A stretch of DNA of 13,641 bases from Baffinella frigidus (lineage: Eukaryota > Cryptophyceae > Cryptomonadales > Baffinellaceae): NCBI GenBank assembly GCA_026770585.1, contig MU646565.1, forward strand, positions 511,058 through 524,698, read 5' to 3'. A model generated the notes under the pieces. That model worked only from the letters and a program-made list of their open reading frames with translations. It did no database searches and had not been told where the DNA came from. Below, one piece after another: positions 6,758 to 13,553 of the stretch (positions are counted from its first letter, which is position 1; every line of letters begins with the position of its first letter). A program made the position numbers and the translations under genes.

Positions 6758-7105
6758 TTTTTGGTTGACCTATCATCCTCAAGTTGAAACGCTGGGTTTA
6801 GCCGACCCAATCTCATAATGAAGCGTTCAGCCCTGGATGCCTTTTCAGCTCCGAGGCGGACCAAATCGAGGGTGTAAGACTTTTTTTTTACCTGTGAAAA
6901 AGGGGTGGGTAAGAATGGCAAAATAGGCAAAATAACCTTTTGCGTGTTCGTGTCAATAAAGAGTTCTTCTCTCTCTGTAGCCGAATTCTGCTGCGATCCT
7001 CTGCACTGGGGGGGCTGATGTGATCCGAAAAGAAGGCCTTTTTGTGCAGAACCAGTTCCAGTGTCCGCCTATGTTGGGAGTTCGAAAAACCTAAAGGACC
7101 TGAAG
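6758..7105 (+). mobile_element. Composite element, 51-bp block plus CTTTAGG right half (A3)
   Basis: It combines CAAGTTGAAACGCTGGGTTT, the 51-bp block at 6816-6866 (shared with 5803-5853), and a right half from 6990 to the end AACCTAAAGGACCTGAAG at 7105. The order block-then-right-half is the same as in 5764-6021, so the whole is one ancestral unit with a variable spacer. Segment 6597-6796 also recurs directly as 6990-7195, indicating a tandem duplication of about 393 bp. The spacer includes a long T-run and CAATAAAGAG. Confidence 0.6.
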
Positions 7106-7157
7106 CATCCACGGCTGAGCGCTTTCTAAAATAATTTGAATCTTTCTTCTGCTCTTT

Positions 7158-7220
7158 GGTTGGCCAACTACCATCAAGTTGAAACGCTGGGTGTGCGCTG
7201 CAAATCTGTCAACTTTGGAG
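7158..7220. repeat. GGTTGGCC...GTCAACTTTGG block shared with 4115-4177
   Basis: This 63-base block aligns without gaps to 4115-4177 at roughly 70 percent identity, both beginning GGTTGGCC and containing CAAGTTGA, ACGCTG and CAAATC-GTCAA-TTTGG. At 4115 it lies inside terminal inverted repeats; here no such ends are seen. A shorter piece (AAATCTGTCAACTTT) recurs near 11734. It is a dispersed cargo module. Confidence 0.55.
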
Positions 7221-7284
7221 GCATCATAGCCGGACACCGAGTTCTCGCAATACTTGAAATACTTTAAGGAAAAGACCTTATTAT

Positions 7285-7404
7285 CTTTTAGGTCCTTTTA
7301 GGTTCTTTTAACTCCCACCATAGGCGGACACCGAAACTTGTTCGGTAGGAAGGCCATGCCTCCTTTCGGATCACATCAAGCCCCCATGTACTGAGGATCG
7401 CGGC
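7285..7404 (+). mobile_element. Half copy of the CTTTAGG family (A4)
   Basis: It starts CTTTTAGGTCCTTTTAGGTT (with one extra T in each half compared with the other copies) and continues CTCCCACCATAGGCGGACAC, CCTTTCGGATCACATCAAG and GAGGATCGCGGCA. This is the inverted version of 6990-7105. The matching T insertions in both halves of the terminal direct repeat suggest parallel slippage or gene conversion. Confidence 0.6.
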
Positions 7405-7571
7405 AAAACAACGGCTAAATATTGAACTTATGACGTCGGACCATAAACTTACGGCGTCCAGAGAGGACTTGAACTAAGTGTCGGTAACGATCCAGAGAGG
7501 ACCGAGAGGACCAAGGACTCAGCCGGGTGGAGCACCTTTCTGGATTGTATGCACCTGTTTGCATCGAATGG
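7405..7571. other. Intergenic stretch with short duplicated motifs
   Basis: Nothing gene-like is seen. Two near-tandem copies of AACTTAYGRCGTC occur at about 7426 and 7446, and CCAGAGAGGA occurs at 7458 and 7491, followed by CCGAGAGGACC. These look like local slippage duplications next to the telomeric array. Confidence 0.4.
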
Positions 7572-7746
7572 TTTAGGGTTTATGGTTTGGGGTTCAGGGT
7601 TTAGGGTTTGGGGTTCGGATTTTTGGGGCTAGGATTCAGAGTTTGGGTTTAGGGTTTAGGGTTTAGGGTTTAGGGTTTAGGGTTTAGGGTTTAGGGTTTA
7701 GGGTTTGGGTTTGGGGGTTTAGGGTTCAGGGTTGAGGGTTCAGGGT
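7572..7746 (+). repeat. Interstitial telomeric array 2
   Basis: The left part (7572-7613) is six 7-nt units mixing TTTAGGG, TTTATGG, TTTGGGG and TTCAGGG. After a degenerate gap, eight perfect TTTAGGG units follow (7648-7703). Then come degenerate TTTGGG, TTCAGGG and TTGAGGG units to about 7746. G-strand on plus, as in the other two large arrays. Confidence 0.95.
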
Positions 7747-7790
7747 TATTTCGTCATTTCGTTATTTCGATTTATTAAAGAGGATTGTCG

Positions 7791-8015
7791 ATGTCAGCCC
7801 ATGCCGTCGCGAAGCCAGGATCAGATCTGCCATACTCCCCATTTGAGCAGAGGACTCTGCCCGCTGCAGCTCAAGGGGCCGCTCCCCAACAGTGTCTGAG
7901 GGATCCCGCCTCGGACCAACAGACAGAGAGCCTGACTGGTCTAATGCGTTCACCTCCCTTTGAACTCAGATTGTTTTTGCCAGACGCGCAGCCAAAATGC
8001 CGTCGAGCGCGCTAA
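7791..8015 (+). CDS. Possible short ORF after telomeric array (weak)
   Basis: A 74-codon frame starts with ATG at 7791 (MSAHAVAKPGSDLPYSPFEQ) and is rich in Ala, Pro, Gln and Ser. No domain is recognised. It begins about 45 bp after a telomeric array and ends just before a CA-rich minisatellite. The same stretch (from ATTTATTAAAGAGG at about 7771) shows loose similarity to 9982-10100 without conservation of this frame. Minus-strand translation of both copies ends in a similar Leu-Phe-Asn-Lys motif. It may be a gene remnant or chance. Confidence 0.15.
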   Translation: MSAHAVAKPGSDLPYSPFEQRTLPAAAQGAAPQQCLRDPASDQQTESLTGLMRSPPFELRLFLPDAQPKCRRAR

Positions 8016-8037
8016 CCCCGTCCTTCTTCTTCGAACC

Positions 8038-8172
8038 ACGTCACCATCACCTCATCACCTCACCAGTACTATACAACCACGACCAGCTCATCACTTCACC
8101 ACCAGCTTACCATCTCACCACCATCTCACCACCTCACCACCGCCTCACCAGCTCACCACCAGCTCACCACAA
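8038..8172. repeat. CTCACCACC-type minisatellite
   Basis: About 135 bp of short units related to CACCATCACCTCATCACCTC and CTCACCACC, almost free of G on the plus strand. The unit length varies between 8 and 15 bases. Frames across it give His/Thr/Ser/Pro-rich peptides that are repeat artefacts. It is a pyrimidine-rich run directly before an AG at 8174, so it could also serve as a long splice acceptor tract for the segment downstream. Confidence 0.8.
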
Positions 8173-8174
8173 TA

Positions 8175-8369
8175 GGCCGGAGGAGCCCCTGAGATGCACA
8201 CGGCCCCGTGTGATACCGTGGAGGGGCCCTCCGCAGGCGCTCAGCTGGGAGGCTGTCCTGATGCGCCCCCCATGCCCCACGTCCGGAGCGGACCTTGCCG
8301 GCCATGCGATGATCGGGGGACCGTCAGTAGTTGGGATGTGGGAAAGGGCGTCCGGGGAGAAAGGAATTG
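8175..8369 (+). CDS. Possible internal exon (weak)
   Basis: After a TAG at 8172-8174 a frame stays open to a splice-donor-like G|GTAAGA at 8370. It encodes GGAPEMHTAPCDTVEGP, then a Cys/Pro-rich part (SGPCRPCDDRG) and SSWDVGKGVRGE. The left border could be the AG of AATAG|GCC after the pyrimidine-rich minisatellite. No family is recognised. A competing minus-strand frame (8164-8391) exists, and the segment is flanked by telomeric arrays, so chance is quite possible. Confidence 0.2.
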
Positions 8370-8478
8370 GTAAGATGTAAAAGTCGGTCAAGGAGTGGGT
8401 GTATTTTCGGATTGCTTCTGTTTCTTTCTTCGTCGGCGCTCAGCGGGCAGTTGGTTGGGGTTGGGGACTCCGAGTTGG

Positions 8479-8702
8479 TTTAGGGTTTAGGGTTTAGGGT
8501 TTAGGGTTTAGGGTTTAGGGTTTAGGGTTTAGGGTTTAGGGTTGGGGGTTCAGGGTTTAGGGTTTAAGGATTAGGGATTAGGGATTAGGGTTTAGAGTTC
8601 AGGGTTTAGGGTTTAGGGTTTAGGGTTTAGGGTTTAGGGTTTAGGGTTTAGGGTGTAGGGATTAGGTATTAGGGTTTAGGGTTTAGGGTTTAGGGTTCAG
8701 GG
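8479..8702 (+). repeat. Interstitial telomeric array 3
   Basis: Nine perfect TTTAGGG units (8479-8541) are followed by a degenerate stretch with TTAGGGATTAGGGATTAGGG (6- to 7-nt units), then seven perfect TTTAGGG units (8605-8653), then TGTAGGG, ATTAGG and more TTTAGGG to about 8702. It is the largest and least decayed array in the window. Orientation is the same as arrays 1 and 2. Confidence 0.95.
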
Positions 8703-8705
8703 GTG

Positions 8706-9248
8706 GTGGTTTGGCAAGCCCCTCACCGCCGATTGTTTTCGCTCAGGGTGACGGACTTTTCTATTATTTGCTTTCGGGCATGACTCGCGTGAGCCTGCGA
8801 AGTGGGACCTCAGCCGACACGACATTTTGACGCGGAAAATCTCGAGAAATTTCTCAAATTCAACCTTGGACGTGATGACGATCCGCGTGACCTTGAAACA
8901 TATCGATCTTAGATGGACGTGGCTTGTCCGCTGTTGTACTTGGGGAAGTGTGACTTTAAAACCCTTCAGGGACTTGTAGAACGGAGCTCGTACCGGACGC
9001 TCTGTAGACTACACATTCGGTGGCGAGTCGACTAATGAAAATCTCGATAATTGGTGCGTCCATCTAAAGTTTAATGCTATCTTATGCATTGATATGATGA
9101 CAAGATTCACCCCCCACCCATAATATGTCACAAATACTAGAGCCCTTTTTCGATATTTTCGATTTTTCCCGACTCCCCGACCCCGATCAAAAATCCGCGC
9201 TGACCCGAAAAGTACAATACAATATGAACCTCTGAGAGTGGGACGTCT
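8706..9248. other. Unassigned stretch
   Basis: No gene or convincing repeat is seen over about 540 bp. There is a 12-bp perfect palindrome GAGAAATTTCTC at 8844-8855, and GGGGAAGTG at 8942 echoes the repeat near 102. The only sizeable frame (9009-9251, minus) is an unrecognised 80 codons with no domain. Composition becomes more AT-rich towards 9100. Confidence 0.5.
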
Positions 9249-9800
9249 CACTTATTGACATTTATTGACTTTATTCGAAAGTGAAATGCACGGTGCAAGA
9301 ATTGAGGCGAGGATAGAAAAATATCTGGGAAATGCACTAGCATTTTCCTACCCAAGAAACTGCCACTACCCATATTGGGGAAGTCCATCAGAGGCAGAAA
9401 TCCACAAGGAAGCCCAGTCCCCCGATGGCTTCCCGCAGAGCACCCCGTTGTGTGAGGGCCTCTGCCTATTCCATACACAGTTGCCCCCGTGCACGTTCCT
9501 TCGAGTGGATGGCAGGTGGGGCAAAAATGTGTGAACCACTCTCCTTGCAGGCCAGGCAAGGAAAGTAGAAATCCCCTCCACCACCTAGGCCCCCACATTG
9601 CATGGTGAGAAAAAGCCCTGCGATGGTGTCTACCCCCACCTCAAGGTCCTTTCCCCTGTTTGGTCTCAGTCAGACACTTATTGACACTTATTGACTTTAT
9701 TCGAAAGTGAAATGCACGGTGCAAGAAATGAGGCGAGCTTAGACTTCGTTCAGGGTTATCACAAGTCGAAGTCTAAGTCAAGTAACTGCCACTACCCATA
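9249..9800. repeat. Direct repeat pair with exchanged hairpin cores
   Basis: Copy one (9249-9374) and copy two (9675-9800) are both 126 bp. The first 63 bases match at 61 positions (CACTTATTGACA, GACTTTATTCGAAAGTGAAA, TGCACGGTGCAAGAA, TGAGGCGAG). The last 17 are identical (AACTGCCACTACCCATA). The middle 46 bases are unrelated yet equal in length. Copy two's core holds an 11-bp inverted repeat (CTTAGACTTCG / CGAAGTCTAAG). Copy one's core has a weaker hairpin (GGAAATGC / GCATTTTCC). The pair encloses 300 bp. Small terminal-repeat element and paired RNA-like cassettes are both possible. Confidence 0.75.
9499..9585 (-). pseudogene. Possible frameshifted zinc-knuckle remnant (very weak)
   Basis: On the minus strand one frame reads GGGGDFYFPCLACKE, and two bases later a second frame reads WFTHFCPTCHPLEG. 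Joining them would place two C-x2-C pairs close together, as in small zinc-binding folds. The join needs a frameshift and no longer homology is recognised. It is recorded because the two Cys pairs abut; chance remains the leading explanation. Confidence 0.1.
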
Positions 9801-9888
9801 AGGGAGCCACCAAGGAGCGTCGTTAAAACCCGATGAACCTTTCGGCCCCTCGGTCAACGTATTAAGGTCATACGAGCTCGTAGTGATC

Positions 9889-9963
9889 CTTTAGGTCCTT
9901 TAGGTTTTAATTTTTCCCAACATATGCCAACGACACGCCCTTCCGTAGAAAGGACTGCAGAAA
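9889..9963 (+). mobile_element. Truncated CTTTAGG-family element (A5)
   Basis: It begins CTTTAGGTCCTTTAGGTT, then AATT, CCCAACATA, GCCAACGACACGCCCTTCCG and TAGAAAGGACTGCAG, matching 10989 and 6527. It breaks off at about 9963, where GATTACTGATTACTGA starts. That 15-base motif returns as a hairpin arm at 10152, so the break is shared with another repeat. Confidence 0.75.
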
Positions 9964-10131
9964 AAGATTACTGATTACTGAATTTATTAAAGAGGTTTCG
10001 CCGTTATTGCCTAACCCGTGCCATTACCAGACTATGATCGGTCCATGTTATACTCCGCTCAGTCTGTCTCCGAGGGATGCTCCCCGAAGATTTGCGCAGA
10101 TGAAGTTAACGACGAAGAAGAAGGAGAGGTT

Positions 10132-10231
10132 TGATAGGTCCACGATGAAGAGTTACTGATTACTGACAAATGAATCAGTAATCAATAACAAACAAACCAC
10201 ACAATTTGACCTCATCGACATAGACCTATCA
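10132..10231. mobile_element. Nested foldback, TGATAGGTC ends
   Basis: Outer arms TGATAGGTC (10132-10140) and GACCTATCA (10223-10231) are perfect inverts, with CGATGA/TCATCG continuing the pairing after a short bulge. Inside, GTTACTGATTACTGA (10152-10166) pairs with TCAGTAATCAATAAC (10175-10189) at 14 of 15 positions around an 8-base loop. The inner arm duplicates 9967-9981. This could be a small non-autonomous element 100 bp long. Confidence 0.6.
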
Positions 10232-10488
10232 TTCCCCTGGGTTCCAGGAAAGGGAGGAGTCGGATTGTTCAGCTGATCCTCAGATCAGTTAGCCAGTCCA
10301 GCTCGAGTCGGCTCCTTCAGGGAGCCGATTCCTCCATCCGGTTGTATGTGGTTGAATTGACCCCGTGGCTATTCCGCGATGGTTATACCACATTTGACCT
10401 TCCAAGACTTATGCCTCCACCTCTTCGCAGGTTTGACTTTCTGGAGAGGCCCGATGGTGAGGCATTTCAAAGGGATTTGTGGGCCCTT
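10210..10488 (+). CDS. 93-codon open frame without an early ATG (possible exon)
   Basis: The frame is open from a stop at 10207 to TGA at 10489. Its second half reads like protein: LYVVELTPWLFRDGYTTFDL, then PRLMPPPLRRFDFLERPDGE and AFQRDLWAL. No family is recognised. The first ATG is near the end, so it would have to be an internal exon (an acceptor such as GGTTCCAG at about 10248 is available) or a gene fragment. An overlapping ATG frame (10379-10672) looks less protein-like. A random frame this long is expected now and then in a window of this size. Confidence 0.22.
10273..10328. other. Two adjacent short hairpins
   Basis: CTGATC-CTCA-GATCAG (10273-10288) is followed 19 bases later by TCGGCTCC-TTCAG-GGAGCCGA (10308-10328). 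Both stems are perfect. They lie inside the 93-codon open frame, which weakens the coding reading or marks an RNA structure. No T-run follows. Confidence 0.6.
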
Positions 10489-10491
10489 TGA

Positions 10492-10739
10492 GTCGTCTGC
10501 ATGTATGCATGTATGGCTTAAAGATCTTTCTCTACTCGACCAGCCCCGGTTCCCTCAGCTTCACTTCGTTCCTCACCTGATGTGGTGTTTTGGGCGGCGG
10601 TTTTCTTTGTTTTGCCCCCCCCCTGGGGGGTCACCCTTTATTAGACCATTTAATGTAGGATGTCCTACATAGATATTCTTGAAAAGCATTCGGATGGACC
10701 AAAGAAAAAGTTGATTTCGTTGATTTCAAAGTAACCTTT
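10492..10739. other. Unassigned stretch
   Basis: No gene is seen. It includes the repeated ATGTATGCATGTATG (about 10500-10514), a C-run followed by a G-run (about 10614-10629) that would pair, and a TAGGATGTCCTA palindromic motif near 10656-10667. Confidence 0.4.
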
Positions 10740-10920
10740 TTGGTGCTTTGGTGCTTTATTTTACACTCACATCGAAGGCCAGCGCCCACCTCACTCTTGA
10801 GGAGTTGGGAACGATCTACTCAAGGTGGTGATAGCATTGTTTGGTGCTTTGGTGCTTTATTTTACACTCACATCGAAGGCCAGCGCCCACCTCACTCTTG
10901 AGGAGTTGGGAACGATCTAC
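10740..10920. repeat. Perfect 80-bp direct duplication
   Basis: Positions 10740-10819 and 10841-10920 are identical over 80 bases and 101 bp apart. The unit begins TTGGTGCTTTGGTGCTTTAT, itself an internal duplication, and ends GGAACGATCTAC. Perfect identity among otherwise decayed repeats implies a very recent event or an assembly duplication. No open frame is preserved across the pair. Confidence 0.95.
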
Positions 10921-10988
10921 GGATGAGCTCCCCGGTCCTACCTACTCGGGCTGGACCGAGTCCCCTTTTCTTGCACCCTTTTCCTTAT

Positions 10989-11113
10989 CTTTAGGTCCTT
11001 TAGGTTTTAATTTCGCCCAACATAGCCCAACGACACGCCCTTCCGTAGAAAGGACTGCAGAGAAAGCATTTTTGCTTTCGGATCGCCTTTAGCTCTCCAG
11101 TGCAGAGGCTCGT
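10989..11113 (+). mobile_element. CTTTAGG-family element (A6), inverted partner of A1
   Basis: It reads CTTTAGGTCCTTTAGGTT, AATT, CCCAACATAGCCCAACGACA, TAGAAAGGACTGCAGAGAAA, GCATTTTTGCTTTCGGATCG and CTCCAGTGCAGAGGCTCG. This is nearly identical to the reverse complement of 5896-6021. The two diverge abruptly after GAGGCTCGT, which fixes the inner element boundary. GAAAGCA-TTT-TGCTTTC is an internal hairpin. Confidence 0.75.
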
Positions 11114-11273
11114 GAGGAGGGGATACAGGGTGGTTCTCTTGGGATGTTTGAGTTGATCCAGAGGATATCTCACTCGCGCATGCACCGAACCCAAGTCAGC
11201 CTCCTCTGAGGCTCATGGTACCCCATGGTTGAAGTTTAAGAGCTTCAATCACGAATACCCCACAAGGTGAAAT

Positions 11274-11590
11274 GGGTTGTGTGGGGTTGTGAGGTGAAAT
11301 CAGTTCGACACCAAAGATGGACACCAATGATGAAAGGAGATGAATGTGGTATTTGTTGAGATCAACGTACGGAAGTCAGCGAAATTGAGATGGGTTGCGA
11401 GGGGGGGTGAGGTGAGATCAGCTAGACACCAACGATTCCAAAGGTGAGGGATTGTGTGGGGGTGTGCAGTGAAATCAGTCAGCAGTGAAAGGAGATAAAA
11501 AAAGAAATAAAAATAAAATAAATGTGGGTGTGTAGGGGTTTCCCCCAATGTACGGACGTCAGCAAAGTTAATGGCAATCCAAGCGTCAGA
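11274..11590. repeat. Degenerate tandem repeat, about 120 to 180 bp units
   Basis: GGGTTGTGTGGGG..GAGGTGAAATCAG recurs at about 11274, 11393 and 11452 in variant form, with GACACCAA after the first two. The segment ending GTACGGANGTCAGCRAA recurs at about 11367 and 11551. The third unit has gained an A-rich insertion (about 11496-11520). No gene is visible. A 6-bp AGCCTC/GAGGCT hairpin and CATGG/CCATG and TTGAAG/CTTCAA hairpins sit just upstream (11198-11250). Confidence 0.6.
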
Positions 11591-11816
11591 AAGCAACATC
11601 AGAAAGACATCAAAACAAAGGTTGGGCACCATCAAGTCCAGCCAATTGTTAGAGATCAATAATACAAGTTTAGGAAAGTAACGCGTAAAAACAAAAACAA
11701 AAAAAGGTGTTAACTTAAGAAGTAACAGTGAAAATCTGTCAACTTTAGAACAAAAACGACCCCTGGCGCACGAGCCAAATACAGGTGTAGACCCTTCGTT
11801 TTTTGCTGACTAATAG
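11591..11816. other. Unassigned AT-rich stretch
   Basis: No gene is seen. The sequence is A-rich, and AAATCTGTCAACTTTAG (about 11733) is a fragment of the block at 7158-7220. It leads into the hairpin cluster at 11817. Confidence 0.4.
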
Positions 11817-11890
11817 TATTGTAACTTTACAATATAATAAAGGGTTGTTTTCCGATCGTTTCTATTCGATCGGAAAACAACCTTTTTATT
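11817..11890. other. Two adjacent hairpins (8-bp and 16-bp stems)
   Basis: TATTGTAA-CT-TTACAATA (11817-11834) is followed immediately by a stem in which GGTTGTTTTCCGATCG (11843-11858) pairs perfectly with 11867-11882 around an 8-base loop. The pairing extends outward through AATAAA/TTTATT with one irregularity. The right flank overlaps the left end of the next element. An 89-codon frame (11803-12072) runs through these palindromes and is not credible. Confidence 0.8.
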
Positions 11891-12067
11891 TTCCGATGTC
11901 TTTTGCATGTGTCTTTCTATTATTTTTGTACGGAAGAGCCCCCCGATTTCGGGCGACTCCCCGTACAAATCCCCTAAAAACGGGAAACCCGCTATCAAAA
12001 GTCAATCGTTTCCTTAAGAGACGATTCGGCCGCGGTAAAATCACTTGTAAAAGACATCGGAAAATAA
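11886..12067. mobile_element. 182-bp element with 19-bp perfect terminal inverted repeats
   Basis: TTATTTTCCGATGTCTTTT (11886-11904) is the exact reverse complement of 12049-12067. A further inner seven bases match at five positions. Nested inside are TTTGTACGG / CCGTACAAA (11925-11933 / 11961-11969), a CCCGA/TCGGG hairpin, CGGG-AAA-CCCG (about 11980-11990) and AATCGT/ACGATT (about 12004-12026). There is no transposase. It could be a non-autonomous transposon or a hairpin-rich fragment of organellar origin. Base composition is more AT-rich than the flanks. Confidence 0.65.
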
Positions 12068-12101
12068 ATTAAAGAGCTTTAGTGTCAATAAATTTAGTGG
12101 T

Positions 12102-12134
12102 CTCTTCCGATCCCTAGGATCCGCTCTTCCGATC
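12102..12134. other. CTCTTCCGATC repeated; resembles sequencing-adapter end
   Basis: CTCTTCCGATC occurs at 12102-12112 and CGCTCTTCCGATC at 12122-12134. The 13-base form equals the inner 3' part of the common Illumina adapter. GGATCC lies between. It may be chance, or it may mark an artificial join in the assembly. Confidence 0.35.
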
Positions 12135-12216
12135 CGCTCCCTCGGGAAGAAACATTCTGCTCGGAGCGTGAATGGGGGACTGTGTCTGAGTGTTTGCACC
12201 CACTGGACCGCTTGGC

Positions 12217-12552
12217 ATGTCCTCCCACAACAAGTATGTGAATCCGCACCTTCGCGTCGCAGCGCAAGGCGCAACCTCAGCTACCGCCCGGGATGGGCTG
12301 CTGCGGGGATCGCGCGAAGAGCTGACAGAGCGACACATGGGCGCGAGTGACACCGGCCCTCCGGCCCGCCAATCGAGCGGGGGGTCACGGAACGACCAGC
12401 GGGAGCAGCGCGGGAACCCTCGGGGTCAGTCGCCAACCCGTCTGTGCCTTTTTCTGAAACTTTCAGGTTCTTGGAGTCTTAGTGGATGGAGAATCAACGG
12501 GGGCGGCCGCCTCCGATCACCGAATACATCCATGGTGAGCGCGAACTCCTGA
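12217..12552 (+). CDS. Possible gene start with splice-like signals (weak)
   Basis: From ATG at 12217 a frame runs to TGA at 12550-12552 (MSSHNKYVNPHLRVAAQGAT, then a hydrophilic Arg/Gly/Gln-rich part such as SSGGSRNDQREQRGNPRG). A possible 42-nt intron, G|GTCAGT at 12425 to CTGAAACTTTCAG ending at 12466 with a pyrimidine tract, would keep the frame. A further donor, ATG|GTGAGC, lies at 12535. Other frames after the acceptor also look plausible, so the structure is uncertain. A longer minus-strand frame (12426-13067) overlaps and covers subtelomeric repeats, so it is discarded. No domain recognised. Confidence 0.25.
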   Translation: MSSHNKYVNPHLRVAAQGATSATARDGLLRGSREELTERHMGASDTGPPARQSSGGSRNDQREQRGNPRGQSPTRLCLFLKLSGSWSLSGWRINGGGRLRSPNTSMVSANS

Positions 12553-12889
12553 TTGCGACGTGTGGAGCAGGAACAGCGGAGCATTCTGCGCCGGCAGGGG
12601 GCATGTCTGAGCCCAGGGCCGGAGCTTCTGCCGTGCCGTCGGCTGCGCCACGGTATCAAGCCGGTTGTGCACCAGAAACGTCCCTTTCTATCATAATAAC
12701 CTCTCGGGTGCACCCTCTTTTCTCTACACCTCTTGATGCCGAGGAGCAGTGCACGGAGGTGCACCGCACCGCGTTGCCGACGAAATTGCACTCCAAGAAA
12801 GCGTGTATATTGAGACTCCTTGAAACAGTTCGATAGAACCGCGTAACCGCGTGGAACCCGCGGGACGTGCAGTTGGGATCCGGTGCAGG

Positions 12890-12924
12890 CCCCACACCCC
12901 ACACCCCAAACCCCAAACCCCAAA
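12890..12924 (-). repeat. Telomeric tract, C strand, between units 1 and 2
   Basis: Exactly five 7-nt units on the plus strand: CCCCACA twice, then CCCCAAA three times. Read on the minus strand this is TTTGGGG, the same variant that dominates the array at 1398. It joins unit 1 directly after GGTGCAGG and so replaces the tail that units 2 and 3 carry there. Confidence 0.9.
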
Positions 12925-13515
12925 AGAGCACTTTGGGAAAGATGGTATACTGAGAGTCTTGACATAGTTCGATCAGACCGCGTGGCATCCGTGTGACGTG
13001 CAGTTGGGATCCGGTGCAGGTCCAAGACGCAAAGTTGCCACTTCTTCGCGAAACCGGGCGGCTGCAAAAAGGGGGAGGGCTGCCCGTACCTTCACGGCGG
13101 GGGGGAGCCGCAGAGGCCACCGGATGGCCAACATGGCAGGAGCGGAGGCGCGGACAGGGACGACACCATTTCTGCCTTGCCGTCGTCTACGCCACGGTAT
13201 CGTCCCCGGGAAAGACACGCCGGTTTAGCAACAGAAACGTGAACTCCTGTCTATTGTGTCAATCCTTTTGGGTGCACCCTCTTTTCTCTACAGCTCTTGC
13301 TGTCGAGGTGCAATGCACGGAGGTGCAGCGCGTTGCCGAAGAAAGTGCACTCTGGGAAAGAGTACACTACAAGAGTCCTTGGCACAATTCGTCAGACCGC
13401 GTAACCGCGTGGCACCTGCGGGACGTGCAGTTGGGATCCGGTGCAGGTTCAAGACACGGCATGGCAACACCTTCGCGGAAACAGACAGCTGCAGGAACGG
13501 TGAGAGCTGCCAGTG

Positions 13516-13553
13516 AACCCTAAACCCTAAACCCGAAACCGAAACACTAAACC
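13516..13553 (-). repeat. Telomeric tract, C strand, after unit 3
   Basis: AACCCTAAACCCTAAACCCG followed by AAACCGAAACACTAAACC is degenerate CCCTAAA repeat. It separates unit 3 from the next unit, which starts a few bases later. Its orientation is opposite to the three large arrays to the left. Confidence 0.9.

Noticed and set aside
10308-10328. TCGGCTCC/GGAGCCGA hairpin considered as a rho-independent terminator
   Set aside because: No T-run follows on either strand and the setting is eukaryotic.
12426-13067. 213-codon minus-strand frame, the longest in the window
   Set aside because: It crosses two subtelomeric units and the C-rich telomeric tract, and the frame is not kept from unit to unit.
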